The position numbers and the translations under genes are program-made. Source: Platynereis dumerilii (lineage: Eukaryota > Annelida > Polychaeta > Phyllodocida > Nereididae). Taken from it: a DNA stretch of 64,000 bases. The DNA lies in NCBI GenBank assembly GCA_026936325.1, contig JAPTHN010000006.1, positions 29,157,296-29,221,295 of the forward strand, written 5' to 3'. Below, one piece after another: positions 1 through 11,400 of this stretch (position 1 is the first letter of the stretch; each line of letters opens with the position of its first letter). Under the pieces are notes generated by a model, which did no database searches, was not told where the DNA came from, and saw only the letters and a program-made list of their open reading frames with translations.

Positions 1-1205
1 GGTTAAGGTTTGGAGTATTTTTTGAGAACTCACCTTTAACTGAGCTTTATTCTGCTGGTATAATTATAGTGTTGTCTCTTTTTCTCTCATTCAATTGGTG
101 ACCTTTTGTGGTGTTTCTTAAATTAACACAGTGAGACATTAATTTTTGCATTTGCTTGTTTCTGTGTGGACACTTGGTTGTCTGCTGGATAACTTTGTGG
201 GAACTTTGTGTTAACATTGAAGCCACATTGTGTTCTGGCAGGTGATCTTAAGTGAGATACACACTGAGACAATTGTTTAATGCATTTTCTTGCGTTTTGT
301 TTGATTTTTCTGGGTTGAACACTTTGATTAGTTTGTCAATGGTGTCTATGATTTAGTCTTTAGAGAATAGAGATCCTATCGAAGTTCAAGTGTTTTCAAC
401 TGCAGTTAATATTCTAGATAATTATTCTTAGAATTGTCAGCTAGTTTGGTGATATTGCATAACTGCCCAGCCTCTTTGAGTGGAGATACATGTAATCTGA
501 TACGGAAACTTTTGAGTTTCCTTAGTCGGTAGTGCATGATTCCCTCGTTCCGACTGTTTGCAGTGTAGTTCGATTTTGATGACAACTTAGATTAATTAGG
601 TTTCTTAGTTTATTTTGTCTAAGATTCATATTCTAGTTGATCATTTGGTTGTTTCTGTTACAACTTGCTTTCAGTGTTTGTATTGGGTGGTACATTGCTC
701 TTGTCGCTTGACCTGTTGGCAATCGGTCTCCCAACTTTCACTGTCTGCATTTGTTTTTGAAGGTTTGTCTTTCAATTTCTCAATTGTGGTTCTCTGTGTT
801 GTCTTTTGTCCTGTGTAGGCTACAGTGGCTCGCATTCATTTGCTGAGTAACAAGTAGCTGGCTGGTATTATTGGTGACACACTTGTCTCAGATTTGTCTG
901 CGGTTGCTGCATATTTCTAAAGAAGGTTTTTGGTTCAGTTTTGAGGAGGCCTCTCGCTGCTGGCATTTATTGCAGGGCAGCTGAAGGAATCCTTGAATTT
1001 GAGCAGAAATTGTTCTGGTATTTTGTCATTTCCATCTGTTGGCCCTAATCCATTGGACTTTTGTGCTCAGGCTCACGTTTCATCTCGTTTCTGATAATAG
1101 GTCTGTATAGACAGAACTGCAGAGCTCTTTGCTTTCTGCAAGGCAGCTGGTGGTCAGTCAGACTTTTGTCATCTAGTTTAGATACCGCTGTGGTATCTCC
1201 TCAGC
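1..1205. other. T-rich non-coding leader, no gene seen
   Basis: This stretch is T-rich and has stops in all frames; the only open frame is a 67-codon one with no recognisable product. It lies directly before the long open frame at 1206 and could be its 5' leader or, if that frame belongs to an LTR retroelement, the untranslated leader of that element. No 5' LTR copy, primer-binding site or promoter could be recognised with confidence. Confidence 0.4.
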
Positions 1206-3017
1206 ATGGATGACCAAGACAGCCGGCTACTTGAGAGCAGGGAAAACAAAGTTCATTGGCATGGCGAAGAACGGAGAGTGAGAAGAGAAGAGAAGGCACG
1301 TCATCGTCATACTGAAGTGAGGAGAGAAGAGCGAGCTCATCGCCGTGCAGAGCAAAAAGCACAGAGAGAAAGGAGGGACCAATTCTTGACTAAAGTTATA
1401 ACTGGACTTGAAGGGTGTATCCAGATTGCAGCTGAATGGCGGCAGAGCAGGGAGTCCTTTAAACGTGAGTTGCTTCGACCAAAAAGGCCTAAATTGAAAA
1501 GCTGTGACGCTCGTGATTCCTTTGGTGCCCAGGCCAACACATCATCAGGTGTCACACTTCTCCCAGAGATGACAACATGTAGAGATGCCACCAACATGTT
1601 TCAACATAAATTGGAAGCTGAAGGGCAACCTCAGACAAAGACGGAGAATGCTTGCTTTGAAACTAAAACTTGTTCTGAAGCTTCATCTGTATCATCTACC
1701 CCTGCAGCCAATTTTGCTGCTGTTTCAAAACTTTCGACTGATTCAACTGGTGAAGCGCTGTGCATCGTGAGAGAAGGAGTCAGTAGTGGAACCTTTGTTA
1801 ATGAGGAGGTTAAGACTGATACCATTGTCTCTGCTATTTGTCCACCTCAGCAAGTACGGTCAAGCGCCATGAACACCGTGTCTGATCTTGCATCCCTCAA
1901 GAAGACTCCTACATCTGAGATGTCACAAACAAGAAGATGCAAGCTACTACATGACAAATCTTTCACTGCCGAACCAAGGAATGAATGGCGAATTAAGTCA
2001 CCAGTGACTGATTGCTTTGTCACAGAGCCTTCGTCCAGTTCGCAGTTGACATCAAAGACTCTAAGTGATCTGAGATTTGATCCCAAGGAAATGGACAGAC
2101 AGCTGCCTCTGATTCCATTCATCGACCAGCCCTGCTCCACCCTTCTGCCAGTATCCCAGAAATTACAACGATCGGTTAAACATTCTCAACTTAATGTTGC
2201 CATTAACAGTCTCAGAGGAGCCGTTGACAACCAGGATAGGCTTTTCAATAGTATGTCATCCAAGATAGAACAACAAAAGCAGCAACTGGCTGACCAGCAG
2301 CCTGAGGAGACTGATAAATGGCTGCCCCTAGCTACTCAGCATCTACACATTGGAGCTCCGAAAATGATGTCACTTGTTGAGTCATGCTGCCCCAAGACTG
2401 CTGTTCACAAAGGAAAAGTTGTGCAACCGGACTTCAACAGCAACAGTCCAGCTCAGCTGAGAGGGGGAAAATGCCAGAAAATAAAGGAGGAGGGGGAGCA
2501 AGACGAGGACCTTCTGTTTGACAACACTCCAAACCTACAGTTAATAGAAACTTCATGTTGTGTTCCAGAATTGCCTGTTCAGCATCTTATGCCTCTTCAT
2601 CATCCACCTGGTACTTTTGAATGTCCGCCATCTGTAGCCTCTGCTGGTTGGAGGCAATTAAGTGACCACTTCAAGGGTACTTCTTATAAGAAGAATGAGG
2701 TTCCTCTTCTGGAAGACCATAAATCCTTAGTGAGGGGTTCCACTGCTGAACATCCAGCCTCAGTCTGGAAATTTGGCCAACCAGAAGTTGTAAAGATAGT
2801 CACCAGGAACCGACAATATGGTTCCAAACATCAGGAAGCTTTTGTGAAGCTTAATCATAATCCAACTGTTCCGGACACATCAGCCACTGACTGGACCAAG
2901 CAGCAGTTTGGCTCTTCAACTTCTGAAGCTGGAGATACCTGCTTCAACCAAGCAGAGTGTCTTCACATGAAGTGCCAACTCTTCAGCAACCGCCCAAAAG
3001 GTGTTGGACAAAGATAG
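1206..3017 (+). CDS. Unrecognised 603-residue open frame, possibly retroelement gag-like
   Basis: This is a long uninterrupted ATG-to-stop frame, by far the longest non-repetitive one in the window. Residues 1-60 are very rich in Arg and Glu, with His, and would form a charged helix or coiled coil. A short helical segment follows at about 60-95, then a long Ser/Thr-rich, probably disordered stretch, a Gln-rich coiled segment near 360-390 and an acidic patch near 425-440. I see no CCHC zinc knuckle, protease, reverse transcriptase, signal peptide or membrane segment. A basic, low-complexity single-exon frame followed about 2.1 kb later by a purine tract and an LTR-like start suggests a gag-like product of an LTR retroelement. 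A lineage-specific host gene is the alternative. I do not recognise the family and assign no function. Confidence 0.45.
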   Translation: MDDQDSRLLESRENKVHWHGEERRVRREEKARHRHTEVRREERAHRRAEQKAQRERRDQFLTKVITGLEGCIQIAAEWRQSRESFKRELLRPKRPKLKSCDARDSFGAQANTSSGVTLLPEMTTCRDATNMFQHKLEAEGQPQTKTENACFETKTCSEASSVSSTPAANFAAVSKLSTDSTGEALCIVREGVSSGTFVNEEVKTDTIVSAICPPQQVRSSAMNTVSDLASLKKTPTSEMSQTRRCKLLHDKSFTAEPRNEWRIKSPVTDCFVTEPSSSSQLTSKTLSDLRFDPKEMDRQLPLIPFIDQPCSTLLPVSQKLQRSVKHSQLNVAINSLRGAVDNQDRLFNSMSSKIEQQKQQLADQQPEETDKWLPLATQHLHIGAPKMMSLVESCCPKTAVHKGKVVQPDFNSNSPAQLRGGKCQKIKEEGEQDEDLLFDNTPNLQLIETSCCVPELPVQHLMPLHHPPGTFECPPSVASAGWRQLSDHFKGTSYKKNEVPLLEDHKSLVRGSTAEHPASVWKFGQPEVVKIVTRNRQYGSKHQEAFVKLNHNPTVPDTSATDWTKQQFGSSTSEAGDTCFNQAECLHMKCQLFSNRPKGVGQR

Positions 3018-3341
3018 TTGGTCGCATCTTTGTCCATGGTTGCCACGTAGACCGACCACCTCCTAATTGAAGTTCTTCGGCAGTGTCTCGAGTCTTCATC
3101 TGGTTGGCGGCCTGTGTTTAGTATGCTAAGGTACTGTCCTTGTGCCAGCCATAATTATGAACACGTGGCTGTCAGCTCGATAGTCTTGCAGATAGATTGA
3201 GATCTAAAGGTTCTCATGCTTTTGGTTCCTTCCAGGAACTGCTACAATAGATCAATAGTCCATAGTTATAAAACCCAGCCAAGAGAAGACCTACTCCCTG
3301 AAAAATCCTGCCATCCTAGACGAGGAAGAAGATTATTATAA

Positions 3342-4898
3342 CAGGGCCGGCTCCAGCCAATTATGCACCCTAGGCAGAATCATGCTGATGCGCCCCCCCA
3401 CATAGGCATACGGCGCGACGATTTTTGGGAGGGCGAGCGACATTTGCCCGAATTTCAAGATCTAGATTTAATACCATTTCAAATGAAATTGCCTGAAAAT
3501 CATTAATTTTCAATAGTGATTATTTAATCATCTGCCCTAATTTTTTAGCCTTTTTGCCCGAATCTTGCTGTTTCCCAAACTTTTGGGCGGGCGATCGCCC
3601 CCCTGACACCCCCTCCGATACGCCTATGCCCCCCCCCCCCCTTGGACGGAAAGCAAGGAGGGGAGGGGGCGCAGAGCAAGGAGAGAGCGCAGTCTGCGCA
3701 GAGCAAGGAGGGGCGCAAAGCAAGGAGGAGGCAGAGAGCAAGGAGGGGGCAGAGAGCAAGGAGGGGGTGCAGAGCAAGGAGGATGGTGCAGAGCAAGAAG
3801 GGGGCGCAGAGCAAGTAATGGCGAATAGCAAGAAGGGGGAGCAGAGCAAGGAGGGGCAGAGAGCAAGGAGGGGGCACAGAGCAAGGAGGGGGCGCAGAGC
3901 AAGGAGGGGGTGCAGAGCAGGTAGGGGTGCATAGCAAGAAGGGGGCGCAGAGCAAGGAGGAGGTGGAGAGCAAGGATGGGGCGCAGAGCAATGAGGGGGC
4001 GCAGAGCAAGAAGGGGTGCAAAAGTAGGGGGCGGAGAGAAAGGAGGGGGCACAGAGCTACAAGGAGGGTGCAGAGCAAAGAAGGGGGAGCAGAGCAAGGA
4101 TGGGGCTCAGAGCAAGGAGGCACATTGCAAGAAGGGGTGCAGAGCAAGTAGGGGCGCATGGCAAGAAGGGGGTGCAGAGCAAGGAGGAGGCGGAGAGCGA
4201 GGGGGCGCAGAGCAAGAAGGGGCGCAGAGCAAGAAGGGGGCTCAAAGGTAGGGGGTGGAGAGCAAGGAGGGGGCACAAGTAGGGGTGCATAGCAAGAAGG
4301 AAGTGCATAGCAAGGAGGGGGCGGAGAGCAAGGAGGGGTGCAGAGCAAGAAGGGGCGCAGAGCAAGAAGGGGCGCAGAGCAAGGAGGGGGTGCAGGGCAA
4401 GGAGGGGGTGCAGAGTAATGGGGGCGCAGAGCAAGAAGGGGCGCAGGGCAGGGAGGGGGCGCAGGGCCGGGAGGGGGCGCAGAGCAAGGAGGGGCACATA
4501 GCAAGAAGGGGGCGCAGAGAAAGTAGGGGTTGAGAGCATGGAGGGGGCGCAGAGCAAGGAGTGGGTGCATAGCAAGGAGGGGTCACAGAACAAGGAGTGG
4601 TGGAATTCGAAAAAAGAAAGGAATTAGATAGAATAACCAGGAAAGTTAAGTTTTAATTAAACATGGCATCACAGTATTTCTGAACTTTACTCAACTGCAT
4701 GACTTATTGCAAATGTCTAAGTATTATTAATTTTCTTGAATAAATACTATTTCTCTCGCCTTTCATTTTATGTGTTAACTATGGCAAGAAAAGTGAGTGC
4801 ATGTGGTTACGCGTGTACATGCCTCCTTGCTCTGCGCCCCCTCTTTGCTCTGCGCCCTAGGCGACCGCCTAAATGGCCTAATGGTAGAGCCGGCCCTG
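3342..4898. mobile_element. hAT-type non-autonomous element carrying a minisatellite
   Basis: The element begins CAGGGCCGGCTC at 3342 and ends in the exact inverse, GAGCCGGCCCTG, at 4898. A CAG start and this GC-rich end are typical of hAT-family MITEs. The right flank AGAAGATA (4899-4906) matches AGAAGATT at 3327-3334 in 7 of 8 bases, but the left copy sits 7 bases away from the element end, so the target duplication is imperfect. The interior has a short unique part (3355-3645), about 950 bp of GC-rich minisatellite, an AT-rich part (4605-4815) and a right end with two inverted copies of the minisatellite unit. There is no transposase. Confidence 0.75.
3650..4600 (+). repeat. GC-rich minisatellite, units of about 15-20 bp (GCAGAGCAAGGAGGGG)
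   Basis: About 55 variable copies of a GGGGGCGCAGAGCAAGGA-like unit stand in direct order. Length variation is mainly in the G run. Two units in the opposite orientation occur at 4826-4858, next to the right terminus, where they merge into GCGCCCTAGG. This suggests that the array grew from one terminal inverted repeat of the host MITE. The long open frames through this array on both strands are products of the repeat and are not genes. Confidence 0.9.
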
Positions 4899-5121
4899 AG
4901 AAGATAGTTTCCACCATCAGTCCATCATCTGGAGTGCATCTTGTTGCTGAAATCCATCTGAATTGGTCATCACTGACATCAAACTACACCTGAGGGAATA
5001 TCATCATCCAGGACAACAAGTCATCTCCGTGCCATGAAGTTTAGTGACACTTGCACTTGTGCTGCCCCTGACAGTCTTCTTCTCCACCACGTAACTTGAT
5101 GCCATACGAAGAAGGGGAGAA

Positions 5122-5270
5122 TGTAGCAGTTGTGGTATCTACAGAGGGCAGCACGAGGCAGTGTGTTAGTGACAATATATGCCACATGTGGCACTGCAGT
5201 ATGCAAAGGATTGTGGGAACTTCAGATGAGTATTTCCCTCTCTTGGCTCCCAGACACTGAACAGTACAGA
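5122..5270 (+). repeat. Possible start of a 3' LTR
   Basis: TGTAGCAGTTGTGGTATC begins immediately after a GA-rich polypurine-like stretch. That is the usual layout at the 3' side of a Gypsy-type element. No second copy lies in the window to define the LTR length, and no CA-ending right border could be chosen. Confidence 0.3.
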
Positions 5271-6384
5271 CCATCCTAATAGATCTTCATATTTGCTTCA
5301 CATTTTTGTAATTTTGGTTATAAATGAGAATACCTGTCTCTTAATACCCTATGTATAATCTGAAATGCTCCTACACACCACTGTGTATGTTCTCCATAAG
5401 CGAAATCTGACTTCCAAAAAAGAAAATACTATTTAGATGTCGAGATCATGGAGTTCGTCTCAAAAACACAAAACTACTTTTTTTACAGGTACTATCTGTC
5501 AACAGGCCTAGAGCAATAACCATTGGACTTTTTAAAGCGAAAACTGATATATAGATTGCCTTATATATCTTCCCGATACGTTTTTCTTTATTCTTAAATA
5601 TGGGGATTAGAAAAAGTTAAATCTTACTCTTTCGGTCAGCAGAAATGAATAATTTTACCTCATATTTTGACAAATACGATTTTCTTTCTAAAAATAACCC
5701 ATACATAATCCAAATTGCTTCTGCGCACCAAACAAGGGGTTCTCCACTAACGGAAAGTCTGATTTTCAAAAACGAAAATGCATTATTTGATAGCAATATG
5801 GGGGTGCACGTTCCAATCCGCAAACCCATTATATGGTCATAAGTGACTGGTATAATGCAGTTGCGCATGTGCACCTGCATTAAAAATCACCTTTTAGTGA
5901 GTATTTACTACAACTAAGGTGCCAAATGAAACTAATATTGTATGTGCTGCCCATATGTAGCCCTGACATGTCTGACGGCTAAGAAAATTTTAAAAAGCTT
6001 TATTAAGAAAAGTGAAATTTATGGTTTATTTCATGCTGATTTACCCGCAAAGCAATTTGCAAGCCCAGACAACTATGTGTAGATTATTTTTGTAGGACAG
6101 GGACTTGAAATTAACATCCTTATGAAGTTGCAAATGACTAAGAACAGTATGGACTAACAATTGGTGGGATATTTTGTAACTTTTGAACTATACGGTGTGT
6201 TATAAAATATTGTGAACATTTAAAAAATGTCATTTTGAGAAATTATTTTTGATAAGTTAAAAAAGTTTCATATTTGCCATAAAAAAAGTTATTAGACAGA
6301 GAGAAGCATAATCTTAACCCATTAGAAGGAGAAACTCCATGGTATTAATTTGGTATATAACATTATGCCATAGAGTAAACTCTA
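5271..6384. repeat. AT-rich non-coding DNA with a two-copy repeat of about 350 bp
   Basis: Sequence at about 5346-5460 recurs in diverged form at about 5698-5810, sharing motifs such as the cataatc block, cacacca/cgcacca and a tgttctcca block. That makes two units of a roughly 350-bp tandem repeat. The remainder to 6384 is AT-rich with no gene. Confidence 0.5.
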
Positions 6385-7670
6385 ATGCTAAGATCTCACG
6401 TTACGGAGAACTTTAGGCGTCGGCGGGATGGTATTTCCTGGAAATTTGGATGAATTTGGGTGATCCGCCGTCGACTTTTTACATCCCCCAGGGGTAGTTT
6501 TTGTTCCCCTCAGGGGTTCCTAGAAATAGAAAAACTGCGCCGTGGATGTCAAAAAAGATTCAACAGGTTCAAACTTTTTTTTCATGACGGCGGAACAGAG
6601 CCCAAAATTTTCTTGATTCTTGGATGTCCGGCGGGGATTTTTTCAGTGAGAACGTCTCAAAAACATCTCTGGCGTGATATTAGGACATCCCCTGCCCCTG
6701 AGGGGACCTCTCCTGCCCCTGGGGGGACATTTGCAGCCTCGCCGGCAGTTTTTGACATCCCGCCGACGGTGCCACATTTCAGCCTAGAAGCAGTGAAGCA
6801 TATTAACAGAGGGCACCACAAGCCAACAATACTGAGATAACAAGAGTTGAGTGACACCTAGTGGATTAAAACAAAAACCAAGGCATTGGACTTGTAAAAT
6901 TTATGGGTTTTGGGCCAGACAGCAGGAAATTCCAAAGAAAAAGTAACGTTTTGGTTATTATCTAGATTTCTCTGTTTTCTCAATAATGTATGTAAAATTG
7001 TATGCTCACGGGGCTATAAAACGAGGAACCAAAGTTAAAAGCTGATGACATTGGCTATCCGGCAATATAAAGTTTGTTGGTGAAAAATGGTTCATGGTCT
7101 ATATCTGAACAAGTGCAACTGTTCATTTCCCAGTTTCTTTTACAGTCCTCAGTTTTTGACATCCCGCCGACAGTCTTTTGACATCCCGCCGACGGCCTTT
7201 TGACATCCCGCCGACGACAGTGGCGTCCCTATGGGAGGGGGGCACAGGGGGGCACAGGGGGGCACATGCCCCCCCATATTGGACCTGTGTTCCCCAGGTG
7301 CCCCTCATATGAACTTTCAAACCCTGGCTAAAATATACAATTAGTATAGTGGGTGCCCCCCAGAGAATCGCGTGCCCCCCCAGGTGCCCCCCCGTTCGAG
7401 AACCCCCAGTTACGCCACTGGCCGACGATCTTTGACATCCCACAGGCATTTAGATCTTGCCCCCCAGGCATTTAGATCTTTCCCACAGGGATATGATGTT
7501 ATCCCGCCGATTTACGATCTTATCCCGCCATGATATGCTTTTAATTAATTATATAATAGTTTTATAAACATTGTATGTCGCCGGGATGGTCATTTTTTTC
7601 CTAGAATTCAACTGAAGCTACCCCTCAGTGGTAAAAAAGTTCTCCGTAACGTGCCGTGAGATCTTAGCAT
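6385..7670. mobile_element. Non-autonomous terminal-inverted-repeat element of unknown family
   Basis: The left end ATGCTAAGATCTCACG followed by TTACGGAGAACT is answered at 7639-7670 by AGTTCTCCGTAACG followed by CGTGAGATCTTAGCAT. The inverted repeats are about 30 bp and differ only by a 4-5 base indel. The interior holds many copies of a TGACATCCCGCCGACG motif (about 6753, 7157, 7178 and 7200, with inverted relatives near 6620), so it is partly foldback. A hAT MITE has inserted at 7218. No transposase frame and no clear target duplication were seen. Confidence 0.7.
7218..7420. mobile_element. hAT-type MITE, complete, with perfect 8-bp target duplication
   Basis: The ends are CAGTGGCGT and the inverse ACGCCACTG. 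They are flanked by identical 8-mers GCCGACGA at 7210-7217 and 7421-7428, the hAT signature. The element is about 200 bp, rich in G runs on one side and C runs on the other, with no coding capacity. It sits inside the TIR element at 6385-7670. A second copy in inverse orientation lies at 12637-12828. Confidence 0.93.
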
Positions 7671-8094
7671 AAAGGAGTATAGAGTAATTAAGAACTGGTA
7701 GTAACGTCGACGCTAGTATAAGCTTCACTTTTACGTCCCTAAATGTTGTCTCATATGAAGCCAAATAATTCAGTTCGCACCCACATTTGATTCTGGCTAC
7801 TGGCAGATTCTTAAACTAGAGAACTTTAGGAACATTTCCATATCCCATCATGTTTTGAGTATGTTCGGGTTGCGGTACCTACTCCCAAAATTAAGCCATT
7901 TTGGCTCGTCCCCTGCAGCACTATGAATTAGTTAAATTGCTAACCAACAAACACACTTATGACGGATTGATGGATGAATGGTCTTCTTTACATCCTGTAT
8001 TTATGTACCCCCAAGGCCTCGGTCTCAAATTCTCATCCGGCGGTCAAGTTCTCGGCCTTGGATGTCCCTGCCTCAAAGTTCTAAAACATTGGAG
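7671..8094. other. No feature seen
   Basis: This is AT-rich DNA with one chance open frame and no recognised repeat or gene. Confidence 0.5.
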
Positions 8095-8294
8095 TTACAG
8101 GTGATTTCATTAGCATGCGATTCTGGTCATTCAAACTTGGCAGTGAGATATCAATGCTAAACATTCACTTACTACGTTTGATATTTCAGATGTGTGACGT
8201 TCTGTTGTTCCTGAACCAATCAGATTTACCAAATATACTATGTATTTAGAGGCCAGAAACCTTAGAAATCGCATACTAATGAAATCACCTGTAA
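8095..8294. mobile_element. 200-bp MITE, copy 1 (TTACAGGTGATTTCATTAG ends)
   Basis: The inverted repeats are about 28 bp and nearly perfect: TTACAGGTGATTTCATTAG at the left and its inverse at the right. A second copy of the same length lies at 30859-31058, about 75-80 percent similar by eye across the interior. No coding frame is present. The target duplication is unclear; if it is TTA or TA it is hidden in the ends. The superfamily is not assigned. Confidence 0.85.
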
Positions 8295-8479
8295 CCCTGC
8301 CTCTCACATTTAAAGGAAAGAATGGTAGCAGAGCTGATATCTTTTATGCTTAGTGATTCCGTTATGGGACATTCCAGCTGCTGCAACACACAGGAATATA
8401 AGAGATTTTGCGAATAAGTAATTCTTCATGCGTTCTTGCAGTTTATAATTGCTCTATTTATGTCTTAAAGTTGAATCCC

Positions 8480-9790
8480 ACACTTAGCAAGAAATCGAAA
8501 ATCCATGAGATATTCACGAAACTTTGCCAAAAAGTTCTTCTAGAAGAGAGCTTTCCAATGTACTAAAAAATAGGCGGGCTATCCAATATAATTTTTGAAC
8601 TATGATCTTTTCAAAATCTTATGTCATTACATTAAAAAGTACAGTAAAATACTAAAAGAAGTGTCCGATTTATAACGAAAAGCGGCGTCACTCGAACAAT
8701 ATCCATGAGAATTTTATGAAAAATTAAAGGAATATAGCTGGAAATACACTTTATTGAAAAAGTGGTCTTTGAAGGGGGATAACCGATGTTTTTTAAGAGC
8801 TACGTGGATTACAATATGAGAAAATTATGAAAAAATCGGGGAAATTTACTAGCAATACTAAAAAGTGTGTGCAACTTCAGATGAAAAGGGAGGTCACTTA
8901 AAAAATATCTATGAGATTTTCATGAAAAAAAGTAATATAGCTGAAGATATCTTTAATGAAAAATAATATTAAAAAGGGGGAGTGTCCATGTTTTTCAGTA
9001 GTTACGTGGAGTGCAATATCAGAAAAATGTGAAAAATCAAGCAAATTTACTTACAGTGCAAAAATGTGCTTGATTTCTGACGAAAATGGAAGTAACTTGA
9101 AAAATATCCATGCGTTATTCTTGAAAAATTTAAGGAAAATAGCTGAAAATACACTTTATTGAAAATTATTTTTAAGAAATGGAAACACCCATATCTTGTT
9201 AGTGGTTAGATGGAGTACAATACCAGAAAAATATGAAAATCATGCAAATTTACTAGTATGACAGAAAATATGTGCGATTTCTAATAAAAAAGGAGGTCAC
9301 TTGAAAAAAATCCATGAGATATTCATGAAAAATTAAAGGAATATAGCTGAAAATACACTTTATTGACAAATACTAAAAAGAAGGGTTAATCCCAATGTTA
9401 TTAAGGAGTTACGTTGAGTAAAAGTCGTGCCAAAAAATATGAAAAATAAAGGAAATTTACTCGTATTTACTAAAAAGCTTGTGCAATAACTGAAAAAAAG
9501 GGAGGTCACTTGAAAAATATCCATGAGATGTTCATGCAAAATTAAGGGATTCTTAACTGGAAATACACTTTATTGACAACTATTTTAAGAAGGGATATTA
9601 CCAATATCTTTTTTGGCAGTTATGTTGAGTACATAAAATGAATTTATGAAAAAATCGAGGAAATTTACTGATAAAGGGCCATATAGCAGAGTAACTGGTT
9701 TAGATATATATCATGAATTAAATTTGTTCATTAGATATTCATGAGACTTTGCCAAAAATTTCTTCAAAAAGTTTTTTAAAGTAGTGAAAA
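8480..9790 (+). repeat. Satellite-like tandem array, unit about 205 bp, about 7 units
   Basis: The marker AATATCCATGAGAT recurs near 8500, 8699, 8904, 9103, 9308, 9516 and 9720, a spacing of 198-208 bp. Each unit also carries GAAAATACACTTTATTGA and GGAGGTCACTTGAAAAA blocks. The first and last units share a variant (ATGAGACTTTGCCAAAAA) missing from the middle ones, so the array has distinct edge units. No coding frame is conserved between units. Confidence 0.85.
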
Positions 9791-10390
9791 ATGAAGGGTC
9801 ACCATCAATTTGTCCTGTGACCTATTCAAATTCCTGTGTACTTAAAAAAAGTATCAGTTACATACATAACTCATTTTGAGGGATTTCTGACATAAAGGGC
9901 GATCGTGTGACAAATATCAAGAAGTGCAGTCTCCAAATCAAGGTTAATGATAACAACGCCACCAAGCCACAAATAAGATATCTCATAATTTTATGCATGT
10001 AATGACGTCAACTAGAATTCTTGAGTTCAAGCAATGACACAACAATTACTTCAAATTATGTTGCAATTGTTTGTCTTGTAAAAATTTGTATGACTTAATA
10101 ATTTAAAAAAAAGCTCAATATTTTATAATATTAAAAAAGCTCTATATTTTATCCTTTTTTTTCAAAGTTCAAAGCATTACTAGTTTGCCCTGGGCTGAAA
10201 TTTATGCAAATAAGTCAAGACAAGCAAGCATATTGTTTATCAGGCTTATGCTGCTTTTTTGTTTTTGTAAGAAATCTAGTTTGATTAAAATCACATATAA
10301 ATATAAATATTTAAAACTGTTTTTATCACCTGGTTGGCTGTGAATATCACTGTTTACCGTCAAAATATCAGGGCCTATATTTTTTAACAA
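9791..10390. other. No gene; AT-rich
   Basis: Nothing recognisable occurs here apart from the decayed edge of the preceding array and short A runs. Confidence 0.5.
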
Positions 10391-10570
10391 TGGTTATGAC
10401 GTCACCAGCATTTCAGCTGCCTGATGATGTCACAAACCAAACAAGGGTCAGAAGAATGGGATTGTGACGTCATGTCAATTGTTGCTCCATGGTGACGTCA
10501 CATTTCTGTAATGGCAGAAAATAGTCCCTCTTTATAACTGAAAATTGGAGGTAAAACCAGGTGATAAAAA

Positions 10571-10720
10571 CAAAACAACCACGCGTCAGGGCACTTCGTA
10601 CAATATCACTCGCTGTTGTGTGAATTATTATCACTCTCGCCCTGCGGGCTCGAGTGATATTAATTCACACAACAGCTCTTGATATTGTTACTCAGTGACT
10701 TGGGTTGTTTTGTTATAATA
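10571..10720. repeat. Imperfect palindrome (hairpin MITE) centred near 10645
   Basis: The left half AAAACAACC to ATTATCACTC is answered by GAGTGATATTAATTCACAC to GGTTGTTTTG. The centre is CGCCCTGCGGGCTCGAG. The whole unit would fold into a single hairpin of about 70 bp per arm. Confidence 0.75.
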
Positions 10721-11099
10721 ATCCTGTTTATAATCCTGATATTAAGGTCATTCATAAAATAAAGAAGTATGACATTGGAAATAAGGCAACATCCGTTAGA
10801 TTTGCAGGGTGGTGCTTGGAGTTTTTTTAACTGAATAATTTCTAATCCAATTTTATAACACAAATAACTTCTTCCTTGGCAATCTTTGAACATGTTGAAG
10901 TCATTACTTCAGTGCAGATATTTTTTAAACACTGTATTTTTTATTTTTTTAATTCAGAAATCAATATTTTCAGTTGTCGCAGATGACACTCAAAATAAAT
11001 GATTTTATTACATGACCACTATGCTAGAGTGATGCTGATTGGCCGAAGTCAGCTCAATGAAGACATCATAAAAACTCATATTGCATGGTTAGAGTGCAA

Positions 11100-11400
11100 T
11101 ATTGAACACAAGTTTTTCCCCAAAAAAAAAAATAAATTCCAATTTTTTTTTTTTTTGCCGCAATTGTTAGGGTGCAATGGCCAATATTTTTCTACCAATT
11201 TATAATTTTTTTCCAAAAAGAGTTTTTCTAAACATTTTTTTTCCCCAAAAAGGTTCTTTCCGATTTTTCTTGTTTTTTTTTTTTGTTTGTCAAAATGTTT
11301 CCATCGATTCATTTTTCCAGAATTTTATTTTCGACTTACTTTTTTTTCATACATTTGTTTCCCACTTTCTTCAACATATACTTTAAAAATATTTACTGTC
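11100..11400 (+). repeat. T-rich tract with TTTTTCCCCAAAA motifs
   Basis: Runs of up to 14 T alternate with short C or A groups. A comparable T-rich stretch occurs at 37500-37740. The open frames read through both are low-complexity Phe- or Lys-rich sequences and are not considered genes. Confidence 0.6.

Larger units (their letters stand above)
1206..5270 (+). mobile_element. Candidate LTR retroelement remnant (Ty3/Gypsy-like 3' end), old copy
   Basis: The purine-rich stretch at 5110-5121 is followed at 5122 by a TGTAGCAG start, the usual arrangement of a polypurine tract and 3' LTR in Gypsy-type elements. Parts that can be proposed are a leader, the gag-like frame at 1206-3017, a short 3' region and the beginning of an LTR. 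No pol domains are visible, so the copy is not whole. A hAT-type MITE at 3342-4898 has inserted into it. The 5' LTR was not found and may lie left of the window. The right end of the LTR could not be fixed; the end given here is only nominal. Assignment to an LTR class is an inference. Confidence 0.35.

Noticed and set aside
3545-4593. Several long open frames (up to 341 codons, minus strand; Cys/Ala/Pro/Leu repeats) and plus-strand Glu/Gly/Ser repeats
   Set aside because: They are read through the GC-rich minisatellite; composition follows the repeat unit and all frames are open on both strands.
11076-11386. Phe- and Lys-rich frames on both strands
   Set aside because: They are products of the homopolymer-rich T tract.
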